Shown piece by piece: positions 57,622-64,000 of a DNA stretch of 64,000 nt. How positions within the stretch are numbered: position 1 is the first letter of the stretch; every line of letters begins with the position of its first letter. This stretch comes from Heligmosomoides polygyrus polygyrus (taxonomy: Eukaryota; Nematoda; Chromadorea; Rhabditida; Heligmosomidae), in the NCBI GenBank assembly GCA_947396885.1, contig OX377202.1, positions 23,126,001 through 23,190,000 on the forward strand, read 5' to 3'. The notes beneath the pieces were generated by a model. It saw only the letters and a list, made by a program, of their open reading frames with translations. It was not told the DNA's origin and ran no database searches. The position numbers were made by a program, and so were the translations under genes.

Positions 57622-57795
57622 TGCCGGATTCATCAACGACTTACAGCAATTTAACAGAGAAAATACAGCCGAAATACCTGATAGCGCGGCGAAATGTTTC
57701 ACCATATCGCTTGATTAGCCGCGCTATCATAGATTTCGGCTGCTTTCGGCTATTTTCTCTGTTAAATTGTTGTAAGTCGTTGATGAATTCGGCCC
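57622..57795. repeat. Palindromic MITE, family P1 copy 5
   Basis: Best-preserved copy: GCCGGATTCATCAACGACTT at the left, the complement of AAGTCGTTGATGAATTCGGC at the right. The inner arms (TACAGCCGAAATACCTGATAG) also pair, so almost the whole 174 bp can form one hairpin. It lies 220 bp from copy 4. Confidence 0.9.
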
Positions 57796-59380
57796 CTGGA
57801 GTTTCTTTCTCTGTCCACCTCTGAGGAAAATAAAAAGCGGATGTATAATCGAAAAGAAGAGGTAAGAGTGCATTCATATTCGCTGAATGGAGCTACGTTT
57901 CATGTCTTCACGCCACGGCATGCTATGGTGATCCCCTCCCCAACTACCACAGCGCCCAGTTATTCCCCAATATTTCTTGATAGACGGTGGTCAGGGGTTT
58001 CTGCAATGGTGTCGCGTTCGCTTCATCTGTTTAAAAGTGATCCTAGCCCATGATTCATCTCATGACGACAAGTGAATCTTTGTTCAAGCGATTGCGTCAT
58101 AGGTGAGAGTGGCAGAAGATGGGGGAAATGCATAGCGTTTTTTCATAGCCCAAATTCCTTTAGACCAGAGCTTCGAGGTGCTCTATGGTCAGACCACTTT
58201 AGAGAGATTGAAGGCTTGGGTGAGGGTTGACGATCAGTTAAAGGGAAATCGTTTTTTATTTTTGTTTATTTTTTGCTTTTTGGGTCATTTTTATATGATT
58301 ACTACTTCCTTGTTAGTACCTGCAATCAGTGCGTAGTTTCAACTGCACTTCATAGCACATTTAGGAGGTCATAGCTCGCTTTTCTAATGCAATTTCGACA
58401 TGTTTTTCGGATCTGTCCTAATCGGATGTGCCATTTAGTGATTTTCATCTCTAATCCATTGCTTAGGCTTCTACGACACCTCCAGCTGCTTTCCCATCAT
58501 GCGAAGGCTTTTGTTTAAGCAGTGGATGTGGTTGTGTGCCATAGAATGGCACACGCATCTGACACTTTACGGTTGCCCCTTCCAGCTAGGGTAGATCCGG
58601 TCTTGGAAAACTTATCATACAAAAAGCGACTGTTGCAGTTGTTGATATGATCTGCAGGATTTCGCATCACATCACGAGCTCACCATTGCTTTGCTCCACT
58701 CCTAAACCCAGTTAAGCTGTGCATCCCTCCGGGCTTGATGTGTTCGCGCTAGACGTGCCTGGGATGGATAAATCCCTGACTTATCCCTCAGCTGACGCTG
58801 GAGGTCGTTCTTCATTGACCGGATACCTACTTAAACTGCGTCCAATATAACCTTTAGGCGGTTGCATGGTAAGGTTGGAATGTGGTCGACATTTATCCAT
58901 CATCAGCGAATGCTGAACCCTAAACGCTTGTTGTTTTACGAGCGTAAACAATTTTTTAGTTGCTAGCTTTGAATTTTTTCACGGAGAACTTTCCTAAATT
59001 TTCTATTGACTCCAGCAGTATTAGAGACTTTTGTAGCATCTATGCTGGCTAAGAGAATGCGTAACAGACTTCAGTGACGTAAAGATACGGTGATGAAAAG
59101 CATTACAGTAAAACGTATAATGTGGCTTGACATTATGATAATACCTCGACTGATCCTTCGCTTATCCCTAAAGAAGATCAAGTCTTGGACGAACAAAACA
59201 GCGTAAATCAATTTGACCACCGCCCCTCTTTCTTCATTATTTTCGTCCCTTGTTCAGTTTGTTGGAGCAATCCCTGTGCCAAGCTCCCTTTGTGGCGCCC
59301 CTTGGTTCGACATTCGTCAAAACTCGTCCGTTAATTACACTGCGGGTCCCTGGTATGTCTAACTCGTTGCATCGATTTCA
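57796..59380. other. Intergenic DNA upstream of yrdc
   Basis: No recognised gene. 58680-58870 may be a very old SINE (TGCATCCCTCCGGGCTTG, GGATGGATAAATCCCTGACTTATCC), too diverged to call. Confidence 0.3.
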
Positions 59381-59382
59381 GA
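59371..59382 (+). promoter_or_regulatory. Splice acceptor just before the yrdc start, possible SL trans-splice site
   Basis: ATCGATTTCAG followed by AAACC lies about 24 bases before the yrdc ATG. In nematodes a TTTCAG this close to the first ATG is the usual place where a spliced leader is added. It could equally join an upstream non-coding exon. Confidence 0.5.
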
Positions 59383-59404
59383 AACCATTTCGGTGTTCCG
59401 TCGT

Positions 59405-60091
59405 ATGCCGACCGATGCCCTCAGCCAGCTGGCCAGGGTGCTTCGAATCACTCCGGAGACGTTCGACGAAGCGGTCGAAGCTGCTGTTGATGTGCTGCGT
59501 CGAGGGGGCATCGTAGCCCTTCCAACCGACACAATATACGGCGTGTCTACTCTCATAGAGCACTCAAAGAAGCTGTATTCACTGAAAAGAAGACCAGCAG
59601 ATAAGCCACTAGGACTGTTTCTTGCCGATTCTGTGGAGATTCCTCGCTGGGCCCAGCTCACCATCACTCCTCACCTTGCCAAGCAGCTTCTACCTGGCCC
59701 CGTTACGCTGATCTTCAATCGTCTGCCTTCTCTTCCGTTATGCTTTAATCCTGGCAAACGGGACGTCGGAATAAGGGTGCCTGACTCGGCACTTGTCCGA
59801 GCAATCACTGCTCATCTTGGCCGACCGCTAGCGCAAACGTCGGCCAACGTGAGCGGCTCGCCGGTGAATCCGACCTCCATAAAGGATTTCTCGAATTTGT
59901 TCTCTGAGATTGATCTCGTACTCGATGGTGGGGTAATAGGAAAACCGCCACAAGAAGAGCCGTCGTCGAGTAGCGAGGGCAGCACCATTATCGATCTGAC
60001 TGAAGACGATTTCTATCGAGTCGTTCGTGAAGGTTGTGCTCTGAAACGAACGGAGGAGGTGCTCCGATCGGCTGGAATTCGTCCGCTCTGA
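59405..60091 (+). CDS. yrdc: YrdC-domain threonylcarbamoyl-AMP synthase
   Basis: The enzyme makes threonylcarbamoyl-adenylate from threonine, bicarbonate and ATP, the precursor for t6A at position 37 of ANN-decoding tRNAs. The single exon encodes 228 aa. YrdC-fold signatures: PTDTIYG (40-46), the substrate-binding KRRPADKPL (61-69), PGPVTLIFNR (97-106), VGIRVPD (121-127) and the QTSANVSG block (144-151). An acidic, Ser-rich insert (PQEEPSSSSEGS, 182-193) lies before the last strand. Human YRDC is 279 aa with an N-terminal targeting extension; this protein lacks one unless an upstream exon supplies it. The frame is open upstream to the acceptor at 59381, but the first in-frame ATG is 59405. 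No introns, in contrast to atg-10 and piga. A polyadenylation signal AATAAA lies at 60441-60446. Confidence 0.95.
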   Translation: MPTDALSQLARVLRITPETFDEAVEAAVDVLRRGGIVALPTDTIYGVSTLIEHSKKLYSLKRRPADKPLGLFLADSVEIPRWAQLTITPHLAKQLLPGPVTLIFNRLPSLPLCFNPGKRDVGIRVPDSALVRAITAHLGRPLAQTSANVSGSPVNPTSIKDFSNLFSEIDLVLDGGVIGKPPQEEPSSSSEGSTIIDLTEDDFYRVVREGCALKRTEEVLRSAGIRPL

Positions 60092-60440
60092 GAGTGTTGT
60101 TGTTATCATTGTTGTTTTATAGCGTATATCTCCTTCATAATCCTAAAACTTTGGACGACTTGTTCCACACTTATCTTCCGGAACTCGATATTGTTGTACC
60201 GGCTTTGTCTCAAAGTTGTTATAATTGTAATCATTTTTAGTAACACCATCAGTGGTTACTAGAACTAGAGGGTTTTGTATGGGAGAAGCAGCATTTTCTT
60301 AGATTCTACCTATAATTTCACTTGGAAAAGCAAGTTTGTCTCATCTCTATAAAGAAATTGTTCCCTGCTTTATTCCAGAACTCCCTCACAATTGCCAAAC
60401 GTGCGGTTGCCTTTTGCAAGAGAAGCAATGTGCTACAAAG

Positions 60441-60446
60441 AATAAA
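60441..60446 (+). terminator. Polyadenylation signal for yrdc
   Basis: AATAAA 350 bp after the stop codon, the first one downstream on this strand that I noticed. A second lies near 60516. Confidence 0.5.
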
Positions 60447-60519
60447 TAGTAGGAGGGAGAGCTCCGATGAGTGTAGCGAAGAAAATAACGTCATAGTGGT
60501 CGGAATGCCAGACTAAATA

Positions 60520-61202
60520 AAGGGCGTGGGATCGACGTAGAAAGGCTTTTACGCAGGAAATGATTTCCCAAAGTGCTGGGAGGCTCTTTTCGTTAGTGAC
60601 GATGCATTTCTTCGGAAAAAAAGGCGAAATGAAGTAGGGTAAAATGTGGACTCCGGATCTCACTGCTCTTCGGGCAGATGGGTTTCTATTACACCAGCGA
60701 GGTTCCCTCCCGCTGGTGCCATAATTCATAGCAGTTTGTGAACCTGAGAAAGGGCACGATAGTGCTGCAATAGTGAAATGGGGCATAGTTGCTCGGACCA
60801 TTGTGAGTTTCAGGTTCATTTCCTCCCTAAAACGACCTGTTTGGTTTTCAGCTTAGTTGTGAAATTTGAGAGACTTAGGTGCCTTCGCTATAAGCAGGGC
60901 CGTTCTGTAAATCTTGAAGAGCGAAACAAACTGATTAAGAAATTGTAGGTTCAGTATAGGAGGTGCAACGGAAGAATCCTGATCTGGTTTTGTTAGGACC
61001 TCTCCATAATGCGATGCGGCGCTGACGAAGGCGACTGAGTCGCTCGCACAAATATCCCCGTCGCTTAATTTCGAGCTGTCACCGTTCAGAAATCAACGTG
61101 ACCCTTTGCCCGGTCGCATATGAAAATGGCAATCCCGCGCAAATTTATCGATATTGGTATTCTCACTATGACGCGCCTCGCGAGTTGGAGTATAAACGGA
61201 CC
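60520..61202. other. Intergenic DNA
   Basis: No recognised gene. 61010-61120 is GC-rich with several GCGACT/TCGC words resembling the adjacent MITE's interior. Confidence 0.3.
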
Positions 61203-61205
61203 TTA

Positions 61206-61400
61206 GGGCCTGTTCATACTTCGTGACATAAGCGATTCGTCGCTCGTGCAAAACATGCATATTGGTTAAAACCGAGCGCGCACCGCCGAAAAGTGTTCAT
61301 ACTCGAGCGCCGGCGCTGTCGCTGTAGTCGCTGCTGTCGCCTGTTCATACTTCCGTTCGCTGCACTCTCGTCACTCTTGTCGCGAAGTATGAACAGACAC
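61206..61400. repeat. Harbinger-like MITE with TTA target duplication
   Basis: Ends GGGCCTGTTCATACTTCGTG and the complement of TCGCGAAGTATGAACAGACAC pair, and TTA flanks both sides (61203-61205, 61401-61403). A 3-bp TTA duplication is characteristic of PIF/Harbinger elements. The inside is CpG-rich with a CGCTGTCGCTGTAGTCGCTG simple repeat; no coding. Confidence 0.8.
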
Positions 61401-61403
61401 TTA

Positions 61404-62234
61404 GAGAGGGGTGGAGAGTCTCCTGTTCTAACGACGTTCTGTTGCGATCAAAACTGTAGGTGTCCTGTTTGCTGCGAAAGCCTCAGCGGTTGTGTGTTAT
61501 GCAGGAAAAATCGAGAGAATGTTTCATTTTTGAAAATCTGCTGCACATCCTAAATTGGGGGAAGGCGGAAGAGGAACGAAATGAGCATAAATAAGGGATG
61601 CTTCTTTAGGCTAAGGAATTGAGGAACAAGGTCGCTTATAGACCAACTTCATGAAATAGCTTTCTTTCAATTTTGCCTCTGTTTTCGAACGAACAGGGTG
61701 GAGCGCCCGTCTCTTTTCTCTGACGGGCATAGAATTGAAAACACCATGGTAATGTTGTAGACTGCTAAAACGGCATTTTTTCACAACTGTGCATGTCACT
61801 AATGTTATGCCAGTGTTGCTGTGTTCGACATTTCAGAAAGAGTTCTGAATCAGACTTTAGTGAGATGAGGACAACCATTTCGTAGATTGAGTGGGTAAAT
61901 AAGTATTGTAGACTTACCGTATCTCAGCCCCATGACGTGTCTTCAAGCTGACTGGTTGGCGCCGTTGTGTTGAAGACACCATGTAATTCATCTGGCTTTC
62001 GTGGAGACTTCGGCTTCTTTAAATCTGATATCTCGTCCCTATTAACGCCTTTCTATTCTTACACTCTTGTGGATTTATCTGTTTAGCTTTACATTTTGTG
62101 GGCACGGCACTTTCCTTGTTACTCGTTTCTGTTGTTGCATTGGTTCATGATCTATATACCTCCTATTGATGATCGTTCTGTTGTTGTTATTTTTATGTGC
62201 ATGTAGGCTAATGGGTTCAAATAAATATTCCAGA
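61404..62234. other. Intergenic DNA
   Basis: No recognised gene or repeat. Confidence 0.3.
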
Positions 62235-62238
62235 TAGC

Positions 62239-62478
62239 ATGAAACGAAAAGCTGAGCCAGATGCGGAGGATATGGCCTCGTCAAAAGGACCGTCAACGTC
62301 GAAGAAACTCGCCCCGGACACAAATAATGACTTCATCAATGAGACGGTTAGTGCCCTGCTTTCTGAACGTCTTTCGCACTTTCACAGTCTACTCCGTGAA
62401 ATGACCACGCGGAATGGTCGTTCAGTGTTAGAGAAGCTTTCTCTTAATGAGTTCGGTTATAAAACATCAACAGCTTAA
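62239..62478 (+). CDS. Small lysine-rich protein, unidentified (79 aa)
   Basis: ATG four bases after an acceptor (ATTCCAG|ATAGC) that could receive a spliced leader. The protein starts with a basic nuclear-localisation-like stretch (MKRKAEPDAED, SSKGPSTSKKL) followed by a helical part (DFINETVSALLSERLSHFHS, LLREMTTRNGRSVLEKLSL). No family recognised. Either a small complete gene or the last exon of a longer one. It lies 2.1 kb downstream of yrdc in the same direction. Confidence 0.5.
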   Translation: MKRKAEPDAEDMASSKGPSTSKKLAPDTNNDFINETVSALLSERLSHFHSLLREMTTRNGRSVLEKLSLNEFGYKTSTA

Positions 62479-62927
62479 GGACTACGCATGCTCAGCTCTC
62501 TGACTTTGAACGATTGTTTCTGCCAGAATTAGAGTAGATGTATACTTTTCGTTGAACAGATTTCTCCTCATATAATGTTGTTGTTTTTTGAATGTGTCTA
62601 GCCCACAAAATGCTGAGCGCTCGTATCAGTCGCTTCATACCATAACATTAATAGGCGCTGTAAGGTAGTGTTAGGCGTTACCCTGTGTCAGTCAGAATTA
62701 GTCACATTCCTTGACTTACAGTATCAAGACCTTGCAGCTCCAGAATAACCGCGATGCAGCTGCATGACAGATGTCAGTGTGTGTTTTGCGTCTTTGAGTT
62801 TTCAACTGTTCTGACCAAGGGAGGTGATTTTTCTTTTGAGGACTCATATTCGTTACACATTTAGTTTTTACTACCAGCTGGGTATTGTTAAAACTTAGAA
62901 ACTCCATTCATTCCGGGAAGATTAATG

Positions 62928-63285
62928 GGCACTATTGTGCTTTACGGACTCCAGAGGACGAGGAGAGGTCTAAAAAAAATTTCGCCCAAACTTCGCCCAG
63001 GGTGGTTATTTGGGGTGCTGATCACGAATCTGACATCCGTTTATGAAATTTCGGCAGATTACGGTAGGTACCGGTGACTGGCTGTCGAGGTCATAATCAC
63101 CAATTTCACGCAAACTTCGCCTAGAGGGGTTGTTTGGGGTGCTGATCACGAATCTGACATCCGTTTTTTGCTTTACGCTGGACTGCGGTAGGTTACGGTA
63201 GGTACGGGTAACTAAGGCTGCCGAGGTCATATTCATCAGTTTCGCCCAAACTTCGCCTAGGGAGTTGTTTGGGGTGCTGATCACG
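62928..63285. repeat. P4 repeat with internal tandem units of about 125 bp
   Basis: Starts with the P4 terminal repeat GGCACTATTGTGCTTT and then contains two full and one partial unit: GCCCAAACTTCGCC, TTTGGGGTGCTGATCACGAA, TCTGACATCCGTTT, TACGGTAGGTA, GAGGTCATAATCACC, repeating at about 62989, 63111 and 63239. No right terminal repeat was found. A fragment of the same family lies near 22100 (AAAGTACAATAGCGCC), just upstream of atg-10. Confidence 0.75.
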
Positions 63286-64000
63286 ATCATCTTTCATGCT
63301 AAGTTGACCTGAGAGCGCGGAAATGAGCCGGCTGCGAACATAGTACATCTGAGGATTTTGGTGCACCCTATGCTTCCTATCGTCCTCATTCTTAGCAGGA
63401 GATTAATCTTGAGGTTGTCTTTTTGCCGAAGCCGGGCACGCTATGTGTAGTCGGATATGAAAACATTGGCCCCTTGCTAGCTTTTTTAGACAGTCCGCTC
63501 ACCTGATGTTTAACTTCTCTTAAGAGTGGTAATGGCGCTTTCCTTCGTTGTTCAGCGTTTCAGTGGTTCTTCGTGGTACTATGCTTATTGGGCATGAGCT
63601 ATTCCTCTGAAATATTTCTCAGCGATTCTTAGTTTCCTTCATTGTTAATGTTTTAAAAGCCGGTGCATCTTCATATTTTGCGACTCGGTCACTCAAAGCT
63701 GAGCTTCAGAAACTTCTCTTGAATACACTCGAAACAGTGAAAGTACTGTAGCACTTATTGTTCTCATTGTACTCTCATCTGTCTTAGATGATGGCTTATG
63801 AATTCTGAGACATTTATCATGATAGACGGCGCGGCAACAACCGGTTGGCTTTCGCTAAGGCGGAAAGCAAAGCGGCTCGGTCACCTTGAGTGGTTATCCG
63901 CCTCGTTAAGAAGGCACATAAATACCCAATTACATCAGAAGTGACCTAGCTCATTTCACCACTGGAGTAGAAACGCATAACTACTGCATAAAATTTTGAA
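63286..64000. other. Unassigned end of window
   Basis: No recognised gene or repeat. Confidence 0.3.

Noticed and set aside
58680..58870. Another SINE copy
   Set aside because: Only scattered resemblance; cannot be separated from chance by eye.

Overview
This window is nuclear DNA from an animal, most probably a parasitic nematode of the strongylid/hookworm kind. Genes are split by many introns with GT..AG borders, intergenic and intronic DNA is packed with transposons, and there is no bacterial-style gene packing. The nematode call rests on the repeat types (Tc3-like and mariner elements, RTE-like and CR1/jockey-like LINEs) and on two convergent neighbours, piga and atg-10. From memory, both lie on the same C. 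elegans cosmid (D2085.6 and D2085.2). The hookworm level is an inference.

Three conserved genes were rebuilt exon by exon. atg-10 (+ strand, 22430-37876, four exons, 183 aa) encodes the E2-like enzyme that conjugates ATG12 to ATG5 in autophagy. Its first intron is about 11.9 kb and is full of LINEs and SINEs. piga (- strand, 46030-38005, eleven exons found, first exon missing) encodes the catalytic subunit of the enzyme that starts GPI-anchor synthesis. The two genes converge with 128 bp between stop codons. A yrdc gene (threonylcarbamoyl-AMP synthase, tRNA t6A modification) lies intact and intronless at 59405-60091, followed by a small unidentified gene at 62239-62478.

Almost everything else is mobile DNA. 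1-20000 holds SINEs, a mariner and a Tc3-like element lying 5 bp apart, a mariner interrupted by a SINE, a transposon turned into a 1.2-kb palindrome, and LINE fragments. 20000-38000 is atg-10 with its repeat-filled introns, including a LINE inside a SINE and a nearly intact RTE-like LINE with a perfect 17-bp target duplication. 38000-46400 is piga with MITEs in its introns. 46600-52700 is a nest of foldback elements, among them one with nearly identical 305-bp inverted arms around a 186-aa coiled-coil open frame, and a Tc1-family transposon nested inside a hAT-like MITE. 52700-64000 carries short palindromic MITEs around yrdc.

The dominant repeat is a tRNA-derived SINE of about 290 bp with recognisable RNA polymerase III A and B boxes and a TTATCC-type tail, in about 30 copies or fragments on both strands. 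The most unusual objects are the 305-bp-arm foldback element and a perfect 47-bp hairpin at 46282-46380.
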